A stretch of DNA of 64,000 nt from Sediminibacterium salmoneum NBRC 103935 (GCF_000511175.1 NZ_KI866530.1:355892-419891); one strand, 5' to 3'; shown: positions 1 to 9,562, counted from the first letter of the stretch. Notes: generated from the sequence alone by a model not told the origin. Translations and numbers: made by a program.

Positions 1-1328
1 TAAAGGGCCCTTGATGCTATTGGCTTTTGCGGTTTCCTTTTCGGTAAGTAATTGAGCATTCACGCTGTCCATTGCTGAAGAAGCTTCAATGTATTTTTTT
101 TGTAAATAATTGGCTTCAGACAAAAGGAAAAATGACCTTGCCTTTTGCTCAGCATTTTTTTCATTGAATTCAATGCTTTTGTTCAGATAGTTGCTTGCCA
201 TCAGATAGTTTTTCTGAGACATGGCCAGTTCCGCTGCTGCATAATAAATTAAATCTCTGAATGCCTGATACTTCTCTCTTTTGGCCATCTGCAATAATTG
301 GCTGAGATGAAAATTAACTGCGTCTTTTTTACCATCCGCAGATAAGGCAGCTATGTTTAAACGGGCAAATACATCTAAAAAAGGATCGGTGGTTTGTTTG
401 ATGGCTTTCTCGAACCATACAATGGCCATTGAATCTTTATTGGCCAAGCTATAGAGTTGTGCAGCCAGGTATTCCCATCTTGCCATTTCCTGATTATTGG
501 TAGCATTGGGGAGTGCTTTGGTTAAATGAAAGGCTGCGCTATCGTATTTTTTATCCTTGTATAATAAATAGGCATATTGTTCATGCCACTGTGTTTTTAG
601 TCTTTCAGGAAAAAACGGTCTGCTGCCAGAATTTGTAAAAGAGATTCTGCATCATCCAGTTTTTCCTGCTCAATAAAATTTCTGGCCTGCATAAGAAAGC
701 TTTCGTTTCTGGCCGGAGCAGGAGATGATATTTTCTTCCAGAAATTGCGTTTTTCATCCGTACTCACAGAGAAGGAACCTCCTTTGCTGCTTACGTTGCT
801 TCCTATGGGAATATCATATCCATCTTCTTTGTTTGCAAAAGCATAATTGATGTAATTGAATACGTAAGTAGCAGAGTCAAAATCTTTGCGATGCAAATAA
901 GCATTACCCATTAATAAATAAAACTGATCAACCCAGTCGCTTCTGAGGTCATGTAAAAGGATACCCGCAGTACATTTATAAATAATGCTGTCTATTTGCC
1001 CTTTTGAAGTTTCATTCAGGGAATAATTATAGAAAGGTAAAAGTTCCCTGTAGTTTTCTTTATGCTGCAATTTTGCAGTGCTTATGATGTCATTTAATTT
1101 GCTGTTGGCATTAAAATAATAATTGTAGTGACTTACAGTATTATTGTACAGCCTTTTGGGTATGGTAAATTTTTTGTTCCCCGTTTTTTCAGAAGCCAAT
1201 ACCCTGTTCTGGTATTTCTCCTGCTTGGGTATTTCAACGGAAGTATTGGGTTGCGCATTAATCAGTGAGCAACAAAATAGTAAAATACCTGTCAGGATCC
1301 AGTTATGTCTAAATTTCCGATAGTGCAT
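1..1328 (-). pseudogene. SprE/PorW-like tetratricopeptide lipoprotein, frameshifted, 3' end outside window
   Basis: Resembles SprE/PorW, a TPR-type cell-envelope lipoprotein of the Bacteroidota type IX secretion and gliding machinery. The reading frame opens at the ATG at 1326-1328, chosen over an in-frame ATG at 1377-1379 because it gives a clean signal peptide (hydrophobic ILTGILLFCC, possible lipobox LLFC). The frame stops at 597-599. Family-like sequence continues in the -1 frame from about 612 to base 1 (begins FFPERLKTQWHEQYAYLLY), with TPR-like helices throughout. The break falls at a run of six A (610-615 on the plus strand); one more base would restore a single frame. In the mRNA sense the site reads U UUU UUC, a legal -1 slippery heptamer. 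A sequencing or assembly error, a real mutation and frameshifting are all possible. Family call fairly sure, cause of the break unknown. Confidence 0.7.
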
Positions 1329-1412
1329 AAAATCCATTAAAATTACAGTTATTTCTTTAGCATACCCATATAAAACCATACCAATCCGTACCTTTAACCC
1401 AGTTTTTATAGT

Positions 1413-1808
1413 ATGGACAAAATAAATAAAGAAAGTACTTTTAAAAGGTTGCGCAATACCTATCGGCTGGTTATCATGAACGATGATACCTATGAGGAAA
1501 TGATTGCGTTTCGATTATCCAGATTAAGTGTTTACATAGGTTTGAGTACTGTTTTTGTATTGTTAATTGGCCTCACCATAGCATTAATTGCCTTTTCTCC
1601 TTTAAAATACTATATCCCTGGTTATGGAACCAAGGAAAGCAGAACCGCACTTCAGCTTTTAAAGATCAGGACAGATTCCTTGGAAAATGAAATACGATAC
1701 AAGGAACAATACCTAGAGGGCATTAAGAAAGTATTGGCAGGGGATAAGCCTGCAACACTGGATACTGTTCCGCTGGCCCTGCCAAAAGTGGAAGCTTCAA
1801 ATGATTAA
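1413..1808 (+). CDS. Short membrane-anchored protein resembling the N-terminus of Bacteroidota M23 peptidases
   Basis: 131 residues. The stretch FKRLRNTYRLVIMNDDTYEE followed by a single membrane segment (about residues 41-63) and a short helical tail resembles the N-terminal anchor of Bacteroidota M23-family peptidoglycan peptidases. The LytM/M23 catalytic domain is absent: there is no HxxxD or HxH motif. The tail (about residues 78-108) looks coiled-coil forming. It may be a peptidase-free paralogue that works as a partner or scaffold in the envelope. It is transcribed divergently from the sprE-like gene and followed after 9 bases by another membrane protein gene, suggesting an operon. Function is inference only. 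Confidence 0.6.
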   Translation: MDKINKESTFKRLRNTYRLVIMNDDTYEEMIAFRLSRLSVYIGLSTVFVLLIGLTIALIAFSPLKYYIPGYGTKESRTALQLLKIRTDSLENEIRYKEQYLEGIKKVLAGDKPATLDTVPLALPKVEASND

Positions 1809-1817
1809 TTTATTACT

Positions 1818-2225
1818 ATGTCGTCAATTTTCATAAAGCCATTCCGACCTGTACTTTATTTATTTATTCTGGTAAATCTATTGTGTTTGTTTCTCGGCGT
1901 TTTTTTTAAAAAGCAGGATATTAATCCCTGGGTAGTTGCTTCTACAAATTTGTTGTTGTTTGCCATCAGCATGTTTAGTTTGCAACAACAATTGAAACAG
2001 TCGAAAGATACCAATCCTCATGCCATGGTAAGAGGTGTAATGAGTACGGTAGTACTTAAATTGTTTGTGCTGGGATCTGCTGCTATTGTTTACCTCTACA
2101 ATGCAGGAGAAAATAAAAGTGTGAATGCCATTTTTTTAGGAATGGCTTTATATATTATGTATACATGGCTGGAAGTTAAACTTTCACTGAAAATAAATCA
2201 TTCAAGTAAAGATGGCGGCAACTGA
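1818..2225 (+). CDS. Hypothetical four-helix integral membrane protein
   Basis: 135 residues with four predicted membrane helices (about 9-27, 38-54, 74-94 and 103-121) and short loops. I do not recognise a family with confidence; size and topology recall AtpI-like small membrane proteins, but no diagnostic motif is visible. Its stop overlaps the start of the downstream SprT-like gene (ATG at 2212, stop at 2223-2225), so the two are probably translationally coupled. Confidence 0.6.
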   Translation: MSSIFIKPFRPVLYLFILVNLLCLFLGVFFKKQDINPWVVASTNLLLFAISMFSLQQQLKQSKDTNPHAMVRGVMSTVVLKLFVLGSAAIVYLYNAGENKSVNAIFLGMALYIMYTWLEVKLSLKINHSSKDGGN

Positions 2226-2847
2226 ACATCCGCTGAAAGACCTAGCTGAGTTTTTGCCTGAAGGCAGTTTTGATCACGTAGTTCAATACCTGTATCAATA
2301 TAAAGTACATCTTACTGTTGCAAGAAGCCGTAAAACGGTACTTGGGGATTACAGGCATGCATTTCGTGGAAACAATCACCGAATCAGCGTTAACGGGAAT
2401 CTGAATAAGTATGAATTTCTGATTACACTCCTTCATGAACTGGCACATTTATTAACTTTTGAACAGTATAGGAATACCGTTCCTGCGCATGGAACAGAGT
2501 GGAAAAAACTATACAGTCAGTTGCTGGTACATTTTGTACAGCTGAAAGTATTTCCCGATGATATAGTAAAAGCCCTGGAAAAATCCATCATTTCTCCTGC
2601 GGCAACTGCCAACGGGGAAACAGAATTACTAAAAGTGCTTCGTAAGTATAATCCCCATAAACCCGAAGGCATTTGCTTGCTTTGTGATGTTCCCCTTGGT
2701 ACGGTTTTCATGATCTCTAATGGAAAAATTTTTCAAAAAGGGGAGCTTCGCAGAAAAAGATATGTTTGCGCAGAATTAAAGACAGGGCTATTGTACACCA
2801 TTAGCGCCATCACTGAAGTTAAGCCCATTCCGGAAAATAAGGGGTAA
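2212..2847 (+). CDS. SprT-like zinc metalloprotein
   Basis: 211 residues. The zinc-binding HExxH motif appears as HELAH at residues 75-79, with a further His in the PAHGTEWKKL segment (H93), the usual SprT-like arrangement. The C-terminal part has a CLLC pair and a later YVC, consistent with the treble-clef zinc finger common in this family. SprT-like domains are zinc-dependent peptidases; the substrate here is unknown. The start overlaps the preceding membrane protein gene by 14 bases. The gene ends just before a strong hairpin shared with the convergent sucC. Confidence 0.8.
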   Translation: MAATEHPLKDLAEFLPEGSFDHVVQYLYQYKVHLTVARSRKTVLGDYRHAFRGNNHRISVNGNLNKYEFLITLLHELAHLLTFEQYRNTVPAHGTEWKKLYSQLLVHFVQLKVFPDDIVKALEKSIISPAATANGETELLKVLRKYNPHKPEGICLLCDVPLGTVFMISNGKIFQKGELRRKRYVCAELKTGLLYTISAITEVKPIPENKG

Positions 2848-2851
2848 TAAA

Positions 2852-2880
2852 AAAGCCATAGAGGATTTTTCTATGGCTTT
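2852..2880. terminator. Bidirectional terminator between sprT-like gene and sucC
   Basis: Perfect ten-base stem AAAGCCATAG / CTATGGCTTT with a nine-base loop, A-rich on one side and T-rich on the other. It lies between two convergent genes, so it can serve both strands. Confidence 0.8.
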
Positions 2881-2901
2881 GATATATTTAGCTAATTGAA
2901 A

Positions 2902-4113
2902 TTAGGCTACTGCTTGCTTTACTAAGGCAGCTGCTTCGCTTAACTGGATAGCAGATTGTACTTTAAGTCCGCTTTCGTCAATTAATTTTTTAGCTTCAAC
3001 AGCGTTGGTTCCTTGCAATCTTACAATAATCGGGATATTAATGTTACCTAATTTGTTATAGGCTTCAATTACCCCCGCAGCAACACGATCACATCTTACG
3101 ATACCACCAAAGATATTGATAAGGATTGCTTTTACGTTAGGGTCTTTCATGATGATTCTGAATCCAGCCTCAACGGTTTGGGCATTCGCTGTACCACCCA
3201 CGTCAAGGAAATTGGCGGGTTCTCCTCCACTTAATTTAATCATGTCCATGGTAGCCATAGCAAGACCTGCACCATTTACCATACAACCTACGTTGCCATC
3301 TAATTTTACAAAGTTAAGGTTGTACTGACCTGCTTCAACTTCAGTAGGATCTTCTTCTGTTACATCTCTTAGCGCAGCAACATCAGGATGACGCATCAAT
3401 GCGTTATCGTCAATATTCATTTTACAGTCTACTGCAATGATTTTTTCATCACTTGTTTTAAACAGTGGATTAATTTCTAACATACCACAGTCTAAACCAA
3501 CATATGCATTGTACAGGTTGGTTACAAACTTTACGCAGTTCTTGAAAGCTTCTCCGCTTAAGCCAAGATTGAAGGCTATTTTTCTTGCCTGGAAACCTTG
3601 TAAACCGCCTCCAGGGTGAACCCACTCTTTAAAAATCTTTTCAGGAGTATTGTGTGCCACTTCTTCAATATCCATTCCCCCTTCTGTACTGTACATTACC
3701 ACATTCATTCCAGTAGCCCTGTCCAGCAGGATAGACAAATAAAATTCCTTAACAGGATTGGGGCCAGAATAATAAACATCCTGGGCAACCAGTATTTTGT
3801 TTACTTTCTTACCTGCTTCACCTGTTTGGATGGTAACCAATGTGCCTCCAAGAATATTTTTTGCAATATTGGTTACATCTTCAGCGCTTTTTGCAACGGC
3901 AACCCCTCTTTGTTCGGTTCCCACAATTTTACCCTTCCCGCGTCCGCCAGCATGAATCTGGGCTTTCACAACTGCAAAATTATTGCCAGTCTGGGTTTTA
4001 ATTTGACGGTAAGCTTCCTCTGCAGCCATCACCGTATCTACTGCAATACCTTCCTGCACTGGAACTTGGTATTTTTTGAGTAATTCTTTTGCCTGGTACT
4101 CATGAAGATTCAT
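2902..4113 (-). CDS. sucC: Succinyl-CoA synthetase (ADP-forming) subunit beta
   Basis: 403 residues, the normal length. The start at 4111-4113 gives [12 protein letters not shown], the usual SucC N-terminus; the open frame runs 39 codons further upstream without family-like sequence. An ATP-grasp domain fills the first half ([13 protein letters not shown] near residues 46-58), followed by the CoA-ligase domain with the [13 protein letters not shown] and [11 protein letters not shown] segments. With SucD it forms the tricarboxylic acid cycle enzyme that converts succinyl-CoA, ADP and phosphate to succinate, CoA and ATP. sucD is not adjacent, as is common in this phylum. Divergent from the YceI-family gene. 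Confidence 0.95.
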   Translation of the reverse strand: MNLHEYQAKELLKKYQVPVQEGIAVDTVMAAEEAYRQIKTQTGNNFAVVKAQIHAGGRGKGKIVGTEQRGVAVAKSAEDVTNIAKNILGGTLVTIQTGEAGKKVNKILVAQDVYYSGPNPVKEFYLSILLDRATGMNVVMYSTEGGMDIEEVAHNTPEKIFKEWVHPGGGLQGFQARKIAFNLGLSGEAFKNCVKFVTNLYNAYVGLDCGMLEINPLFKTSDEKIIAVDCKMNIDDNALMRHPDVAALRDVTEEDPTEVEAGQYNLNFVKLDGNVGCMVNGAGLAMATMDMIKLSGGEPANFLDVGGTANAQTVEAGFRIIMKDPNVKAILINIFGGIVRCDRVAAGVIEAYNKLGNINIPIIVRLQGTNAVEAKKLIDESGLKVQSAIQLSEAAALVKQAVA

Positions 4114-4178
4114 ATGGAACAATTTTTGCGAAGATAAGATAATCCAACATGCAGATTTTAAACCTTTTAAAAAATTTG

Positions 4179-4208
4179 TTGTTGTAACATTAAATTTCAC
4201 TATTTTTG
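4179..4208 (+). promoter_or_regulatory. Bacteroidota-type promoter for the YceI-family gene
   Basis: TTG at 4179-4181, 19-base spacer, TATTTTTG at 4201-4208. This matches the -33/-7 pattern (TTG, TAnnTTTG) of the primary sigma factor in this phylum. The start codon at 4229 follows at a normal leader distance. Confidence 0.7.
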
Positions 4209-4228
4209 AAACATTAAACAAAATCAAC

Positions 4229-4801
4229 ATGAAAAAAATTGCATTAGCGCTGTTAGGTACAGCTTTTTTAGCGGGTGTTTATTCATTTACTACAGTGAAT
4301 AAAACAATGGATGTAGTTACTTACAAAGTAGAAGCAGGTAAAAGCAGAGTAGACTGGGTAGGCTCTAAGAAAAATGATTTTCATACAGGATACTTCACTG
4401 TAAAGAGCGGAGCGGTTCAGGTTAACAATGGTAAAGTTACCGGAGGTGAGTTTGTAATTGATTTGGCAAACTTAAAAGTTACGGATGCTGCAGGAGCAAA
4501 ACTGGAGGGTCACTTAAAGGCTGCTGATTTCTTTGAAGTTGCTAAATTCGGAGAAGCTACTTACAAGATCAATACTGTAACCTACGCTGATGAGAACAAT
4601 GCAACCATCAACGGTACATTGAATTTAAAAGGCGCAAGCTTACCAGTAAGTTTTAATGCGGTTATCAGAAGTGCTGATGATAAGGGTTTGTTTGCCGAAG
4701 CTTTCTTCTCAATGGACAGAACTTTATTCGGTATCAACTACGGAATTGGTAATATCGCTAAAGAAGTACAGGTAGCAGTACACTTGTTCGCTACTAAATA
4801 A
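4229..4801 (+). CDS. YceI-family secreted lipid-binding-like protein
   Basis: 190 residues with an N-terminal hydrophobic signal (MKKIALALLGTAFLAGVYSF). The mature part has YceI hallmarks: an early V..SRVDWVGSK segment, GYFTVKSGAVQV, a central LEGHLKAADFFEV block and a C-terminal lipocalin-like beta-barrel pattern ending with NYGIGNIAKEVQVAVHLFA. YceI barrels bind long isoprenoid or similar lipids in the periplasm; the ligand here is unknown. It stands alone with its own promoter and terminator. Confidence 0.88.
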   Translation: MKKIALALLGTAFLAGVYSFTTVNKTMDVVTYKVEAGKSRVDWVGSKKNDFHTGYFTVKSGAVQVNNGKVTGGEFVIDLANLKVTDAAGAKLEGHLKAADFFEVAKFGEATYKINTVTYADENNATINGTLNLKGASLPVSFNAVIRSADDKGLFAEAFFSMDRTLFGINYGIGNIAKEVQVAVHLFATK

Positions 4802-4845
4802 TGAAGGTATATACCCCAACTAGATAAGTGAAAAAGACTATGTGA

Positions 4846-4880
4846 AAAACCCGGATCATTTTGATCCGGGTTTTATTTTT
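4846..4880 (+). terminator. Rho-independent terminator after the YceI-family gene
   Basis: Stem AAAACCCGGATCA / TGATCCGGGTTTT followed by a T-rich stretch. It could also act for the convergent DinB-family gene. Confidence 0.85.
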
Positions 4881-4908
4881 ATAAGTCGGTTGGTTTTAAG
4901 CAATTAAG

Positions 4909-5418
4909 CTATTGGTATCTTTCCTCAATTATTTGTTTGTGATGAAGCAAGTGACCGAATATGATAAAGGCAATTGCAGTTGCGGTTACCGGAAGATTGC
5001 TCGCAATCCCTGACTGCTGTAATTGCGACTCTTTTAATGATTTCAGCAACAAATCGGTTGATTTTCTCAACGCCTTAAATTCTTCTTTCAGTTCAATAAA
5101 TGTTCTGCTATTGGCTTCAGCTGAAGCTGCATATTGGTTTTCGTCAAAACCTGGCAAAGGGGTCTGGTCATTTCTGGAAATTCGCAACAGCCTGTATTGC
5201 ATGATTCTTTCTGTATCAATGATATGTTGTAACATATCTTTCAATGTCCATTTGTTTTCAGCATACCGGTAATCGGCTTTTTCGTCTGCTAAATTTAAAA
5301 AGAAATAGGTTAATGGGTGCGATAAGGTATTCACCAATTCCTGAACATTGTCCTGTTCAACTTTTTGGATATAACCGTTGAAGTAGGAGGGGTAATCTCC
5401 CGATTGAGGTTTGGCCAT
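4909..5418 (-). CDS. DinB-family (DinB_2-like) protein
   Basis: 169 residues with the four-helix-bundle pattern of the DinB/YfiT metal-binding superfamily. The candidate metal-binding histidines are in LKDMLQHIIDTERIMQYR (about residue 66) and near the C-terminus in GHLLHHKQIIEERY. Members are often thiol-dependent S-transferases or have no known activity. The start codon lies one base from the stop of the upstream subtilase gene, so the two are likely co-transcribed. Confidence 0.85.
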   Translation of the reverse strand: MAKPQSGDYPSYFNGYIQKVEQDNVQELVNTLSHPLTYFFLNLADEKADYRYAENKWTLKDMLQHIIDTERIMQYRLLRISRNDQTPLPGFDENQYAASAEANSRTFIELKEEFKALRKSTDLLLKSLKESQLQQSGIASNLPVTATAIAFIIFGHLLHHKQIIEERYQ

Positions 5419-5419
5419 T

Positions 5420-7087
5420 TTACTTTTTTGTGTTGTTATTATTTTTTGCTGGTATAACAGGTTTATATTCTAGTGCTGTTCTAACAGCATTGTAGGCGTT
5501 TACAATACCTCCAGTCTTAGAGAGGTTTGCAAAAGAGACTTTTTCCTGGTCAGATCCAGGTTTAATGCAAGCGATATCGGCTTCTGGTTTAAATACAGAT
5601 TGCTCTAGAATATTTTTTATTTCTATAGCCGACAGATGAGGGATATAGGATTTTAAAATAGCTGCGATTCCTGTAACAATAGGAGTTGCCATACTGGTAC
5701 CTTTCAGATTTCCATAGTTATTTCCACCTGGCATGGTTGAGTAAATTTTAACTCCAGGAGCAAATAAATCTACCTGTGTTTTTCCATAACTGCTGAAATC
5801 AGCAGCTATGCTAGGTCCCAAGGTTAAATCGCTGCTTGCACCTACTGTAACATAATTTTTAGCAAATACTTTCCAAGGACTTAGCCATGGGTTGGGAAAA
5901 TTTTCAACCGAATCAATATTTTCTGCATCGTTACCAGAAGCGTGAATCAGTAATACATCTTTTTGTTCTGCGTACTTAATGGCGCTGTCTACCCAGGATT
6001 TTTCTGGAGAGAAAGATTTACCAAAACTCATATTGATAATTTTTGCGCCATTGTCTACCGCATAACGAATAGCCAATGCTACATCTTTGTCATATTCGTC
6101 ACCATCCGGAACTATTCTTAATGTCATGAGCTTAACCTGGTCTGCAACTCCATCAATTCCAATATTATTTCTTTTTGCAGCAATGATTCCTGAAACGTGT
6201 GTACCATGTGTAGGGCCTGGTCCCATTACGTCGTTATTGCCATAATATCGATCGTTGAAATCAAAATAATTATCACCTACAATTTCAGCTCTGAAATTAT
6301 AAGGGGCCACTTCCTTTGATTCAAATGCCAATTTTTTCCCTTCAATGTATTCATCTAGTTCCTTCAGCGCAAGCGTGTTTTTTTCTTCAGGATCCATTTG
6401 CAACATTTTCATCACTGTTAAAAAGCCAAGTTTGGCATCCCTTGCTGTTTTAGTAATGGGATCAAATTTTTCCAATTTTTCACAACTATATTCTTCAACC
6501 CCCATTTCCTGCCTTAAAACCTTATCGTGTCTTTTCAATGCTTTCGCAGTAACTTCAATGAACATAAGCTCGGTCATTTCCTCCTGACTGAAATTGAGTT
6601 CATTGGCTGCTTTCAGCCACATTCTGTAATTTAATTTTTGCTGAAGATCCAATTGAGCAGTGTCAATGTATTTTCCTAAAAACTGTTCTTTCCATCTGTG
6701 GTAAACACGTGCCCTTTCGTCTCCTGCTTTTTTCAGGCTCTTGCCATTTGGACCTCCTAAAAAATTCCAGCCATAAATATCATCGATGTATCCGTTTTTA
6801 TCATCGTCTATACCGTTGCCCGGAATTTCTTTTGGGTTTTTCCATAAAATATCTTTCAAGTCTTCGTGTGTGGTGTCAACGCCAGAGTCTAGCACTGCAA
6901 CAATTACCTGTTGTGCTTTCTTGTTTTTTTGCTGCAATAAATCGTAAGCTTTTTTCAAACTAATCCCATGCAACTTACTGGTTTCCCAATCCATTAGATG
7001 CCAACCCTTAGGTGTTTCCGTTTGAGCATAAGTAGCATACGTAAAGCACATCCCTATAACGGTGGCAAGCACATTTCCGCGAATCAT
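5420..7087 (-). CDS. Secreted S8-family subtilisin-like serine peptidase
   Basis: 555 residues with a signal peptide (cleavage after about residue 21, ATYAQ). The catalytic triad is intact: D67 in VIVAVLDSGVD, H294 in GPTHGTHVSG, S465 in GTSMATP, with oxyanion N386 in IHASGN. An insert of roughly 180 residues, rich in charged helices, separates Asp from His; this long insert is seen in a Bacteroidota subgroup of secreted subtilases. No type IX C-terminal sorting domain is evident: the tail is short and Asn/Lys-rich. A general exported protease is the likely role; substrate unknown. Confidence 0.9.
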   Translation of the reverse strand: MIRGNVLATVIGMCFTYATYAQTETPKGWHLMDWETSKLHGISLKKAYDLLQQKNKKAQQVIVAVLDSGVDTTHEDLKDILWKNPKEIPGNGIDDDKNGYIDDIYGWNFLGGPNGKSLKKAGDERARVYHRWKEQFLGKYIDTAQLDLQQKLNYRMWLKAANELNFSQEEMTELMFIEVTAKALKRHDKVLRQEMGVEEYSCEKLEKFDPITKTARDAKLGFLTVMKMLQMDPEEKNTLALKELDEYIEGKKLAFESKEVAPYNFRAEIVGDNYFDFNDRYYGNNDVMGPGPTHGTHVSGIIAAKRNNIGIDGVADQVKLMTLRIVPDGDEYDKDVALAIRYAVDNGAKIINMSFGKSFSPEKSWVDSAIKYAEQKDVLLIHASGNDAENIDSVENFPNPWLSPWKVFAKNYVTVGASSDLTLGPSIAADFSSYGKTQVDLFAPGVKIYSTMPGGNNYGNLKGTSMATPIVTGIAAILKSYIPHLSAIEIKNILEQSVFKPEADIACIKPGSDQEKVSFANLSKTGGIVNAYNAVRTALEYKPVIPAKNNNNTKK

Positions 7088-7204
7088 GTAGTGTAAATTT
7101 TCTCTCCGTACAAATTTGCGTAATACTACGGATTTTTTTCAGCTTCCGGTTTTATTTATCAATTCATTAAGGAGCTGTTCAATGAAGCGGCTGCTAATAA
7201 AATG

Positions 7205-8242
7205 TTAAACCTTACTGTACGACCTCCATTTTTCTATTACCTGCTTCATGTCTTGTGGAAGTTCAGATTCAAAGAAAATTTCCTTGCCGGTAATCGGGTG
7301 CACAAATCCCAGCGTAGTTGCATGTAATGCGCACCTATTACAAATGTCAAAACAGTTGTCTACAAATTGTTTATACCGGGCATAAATAGTGCCTTTTAAA
7401 ATTTTATCCCCCCCATACTCAAAATCATTAAATAGGGTATGACCAATATGTTTCATGTGGACCCTGATCTGGTGGGTTCTGCCTGTTTCCAGATGACATT
7501 CAACCAGTGTAACATAATTAAATCTTTCCATTACTTTATAGTGGGTAATGGCATGTTTACCGGTTTCACCGTCTGGGTAAGCATCAAACATTTTACGGTG
7601 TTGTTTGTGCCGTGCAATATGGGCGTTGATAGTTCCTTCTTCGGCTTCCATATTTCCCCAAACCAGTGCAGTATACTTCCTTTTAACAGTATGATTAAAA
7701 AATTGCTTTGCTAATTTCGCGGCAACTTCTCCTGTTTTGGCTAGTACAATCAAACCAGTTGTATTCTTGTCTATTCGGTGTACCAACCCAAACCTGGGTA
7801 AACTTTCTTCGCTGATATTTGGATTTTGCTGACGCAGATAATAGGCAACACCGTTTAATAAAGTCCCGCTAAAATTCCCCACTCCCGGGTGAACAACCAT
7901 ATTGGCTGGCTTATTAATCACCATCAATGCATCGTCTTCATAAACAATATTCAGGGGTATGGGCTCTTCTTTTAAGACGGTATGTTCCGGATTTACCAGA
8001 CTCATCAGCACTATCTCATCACCTGGTTTTATTTTATAATTGCTTTTAACTGTTTTGCCATTAACGGTTAAAAATCCTGATTCAATGCCTTGTTGCACCT
8101 TATTACGGGTAGATCCTTCCATGTGCATCTGGACCCATTTGTCAATTCTATAAGGTTCCTGACCTTTATCTACAATAAAGGCCTTACGTTCATATAATGC
8201 ATCAGACTGTTCTTCTGAAATTAATTCTGTATCTACGTGCAT
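7205..8242 (-). CDS. rluD: RluA/RluD-family 23S rRNA pseudouridine synthase
   Basis: 345 residues. An S4 RNA-binding domain covers about residues 31-80 (YRIDKWVQMHM, FLTVNGKTVKSNYKIKPGDEI). The catalytic domain has the family motif HRIDKNTTGL with catalytic D158, then LETGRTHQIRVHM near residue 260. It isomerises uridine in structured RNA; by similarity the large-subunit rRNA helix 69 sites of RluD, though other RluA-type targets cannot be excluded. Divergent from lipB across a 28-base gap. Confidence 0.88.
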   Translation of the reverse strand: MHVDTELISEEQSDALYERKAFIVDKGQEPYRIDKWVQMHMEGSTRNKVQQGIESGFLTVNGKTVKSNYKIKPGDEIVLMSLVNPEHTVLKEEPIPLNIVYEDDALMVINKPANMVVHPGVGNFSGTLLNGVAYYLRQQNPNISEESLPRFGLVHRIDKNTTGLIVLAKTGEVAAKLAKQFFNHTVKRKYTALVWGNMEAEEGTINAHIARHKQHRKMFDAYPDGETGKHAITHYKVMERFNYVTLVECHLETGRTHQIRVHMKHIGHTLFNDFEYGGDKILKGTIYARYKQFVDNCFDICNRCALHATTLGFVHPITGKEIFFESELPQDMKQVIEKWRSYSKV

Positions 8243-8246
8243 AGGG

Positions 8247-8266
8247 CAAAATTAGCTTTATTTTTG
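8247..8266. promoter_or_regulatory. Back-to-back -7 boxes between rluD and lipB
   Basis: TATTTTTG at 8259-8266 faces lipB and TAATTTTG (minus strand, 8247-8254) faces rluD; both fit TAnnTTTG. Each lies 4 to 5 bases from the start codon of its gene, so both messages would be nearly leaderless. No clear -33 element was found for either. Confidence 0.5.
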
Positions 8267-8270
8267 CGGT

Positions 8271-8987
8271 ATGCTACAAGAAGTCCTTTTTGAAGATTTG
8301 GGTGTAAAGCCATACAAAGAAGTCTGGGATAATCAGGAGAAGCTGTTGAAGGCCAATGCTGATATTAAGATGAATTTTAAATTCGGGGAAGCAGCCCAAA
8401 CAAGGCCAGATCAAATTCCAACAACTCATCACCTGTTGTTCGTAGAGCATCCACCCGTTTATACATTGGGTAAGAATGGGAAGGAAGAGCATGTATTAAT
8501 TTCTGAGGCAGAAAGAATGAAAAAGGGCATAGAATATTTTCATATTAACCGTGGGGGGGATATTACTTTTCATGGTCCCGGTCAATTGGTGGGATATCCG
8601 ATCCTGGATCTGGAAAGGTTTAAAACAGACCTCGGCTGGTATTTAAGAACATTGGAAGAAGTATTTATCAATACATTGGCCGATTATGGATTAAAAGGAG
8701 AGAGAAGTGTTGGAGAGACCGGTGTATGGCTGGATGCTCATATAAAAGGAAAAGAAAGGAAAATATGTGCCATGGGAATCAAATGTAGCCGATGGATTAC
8801 CATGCACGGTTTTGCCTTTAATGTAAATACCGATTTAAGTTATTTTAGTCATATTGTCCCCTGTGGTATTCAGCATAAACAAGTTACTTCATTGGCACAA
8901 GAATTAGGAAAGGTAGTAGACTTGTCAGAAGTTAAATACAGGGTGAAAAAGCATTTCGAAAAGCTCTTCAATTGTAAGTTGGTTTAG
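8271..8987 (+). CDS. lipB: Octanoyl-[acyl-carrier-protein]:protein octanoyltransferase LipB
   Basis: 238 residues. LipB signatures are clear: FVEHPPVYTLGKNG near residues 57-70, RGGDITFHGPGQLVGYPI near 94-111, the K171 segment MGIKCSRWITMHGFAFNVN, and the acyl-accepting cysteine C198 in VPCGI. It transfers octanoate from acyl carrier protein to lipoyl domains, the first step of lipoate synthesis for the 2-oxoacid dehydrogenases and the glycine cleavage system. lipA is not in the window. Confidence 0.95.
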   Translation: MLQEVLFEDLGVKPYKEVWDNQEKLLKANADIKMNFKFGEAAQTRPDQIPTTHHLLFVEHPPVYTLGKNGKEEHVLISEAERMKKGIEYFHINRGGDITFHGPGQLVGYPILDLERFKTDLGWYLRTLEEVFINTLADYGLKGERSVGETGVWLDAHIKGKERKICAMGIKCSRWITMHGFAFNVNTDLSYFSHIVPCGIQHKQVTSLAQELGKVVDLSEVKYRVKKHFEKLFNCKLV

Positions 8988-9029
8988 TCTCAGTAAAACC
9001 TACAAATCAATTCATAAAGCTGGGTATAG

Positions 9030-9536
9030 TTATTGTAACAGGAATTTATTTTTTTCCAGTATGATACCATCGCAATACAGTTCAAACTGATACCATCCGC
9101 TGTGGTAAAAATTGCTTTTTTCCAGAATGATTTTGTCTTCCTTAATATTGGTAAGGTTGATTAAAAGTTTCATCCCGCTGTAGATAAACAAACTGTATCT
9201 TTTATGTTGGGTATTATTCAGGCTGATTACTAAATTGCCAAAGTTGTTGGTATATACATATGGGGAAGGAGTCCAGCTTACGGCAAGGCTATCAGATTTG
9301 GCAGGAAAATAAGCAACTGTATTTTTATTGATGCGACTTAAACTGTCTTTTGTAAAATTAAAGATAGAGTCTCTGAATTTCTTGTAGTCTTGCTGTTTTA
9401 GCTCCTTAAAGAGTTTATTGTTTAATAAAACCTTTTGTGTATCTGACTTGGTATTACGCTTTAATTTGCCTCTTTTTTGAGCTGTTGCTGTTTGAGTGCA
9501 CAAAAAAAGGAAGAGAATTAAATACAAGACTTTCAT
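9030..9536 (-). CDS. Hypothetical secreted protein
   Basis: 168 residues from the ATG at 9534-9536, chosen because it gives a standard signal peptide (MKVLYLILFLFLCTQTATAQ); an ATG 36 bases upstream would overlap the next gene. The mature part begins with a Lys/Arg-rich helix and ends in a beta-rich domain. I recognise no family. It lies directly downstream of the PLP-enzyme gene and is probably co-transcribed with it. Confidence 0.55.
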   Translation of the reverse strand: MKVLYLILFLFLCTQTATAQKRGKLKRNTKSDTQKVLLNNKLFKELKQQDYKKFRDSIFNFTKDSLSRINKNTVAYFPAKSDSLAVSWTPSPYVYTNNFGNLVISLNNTQHKRYSLFIYSGMKLLINLTNIKEDKIILEKSNFYHSGWYQFELYCDGIILEKNKFLLQ

Positions 9537-9562
9537 ACGAATGCAAATATAATTTGAAGTCT

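Noticed and set aside
3616..4083. 155-codon plus-strand frame inside sucC
   Set aside because: Shadow of sucC on the opposite strand; the translation is not protein-like.
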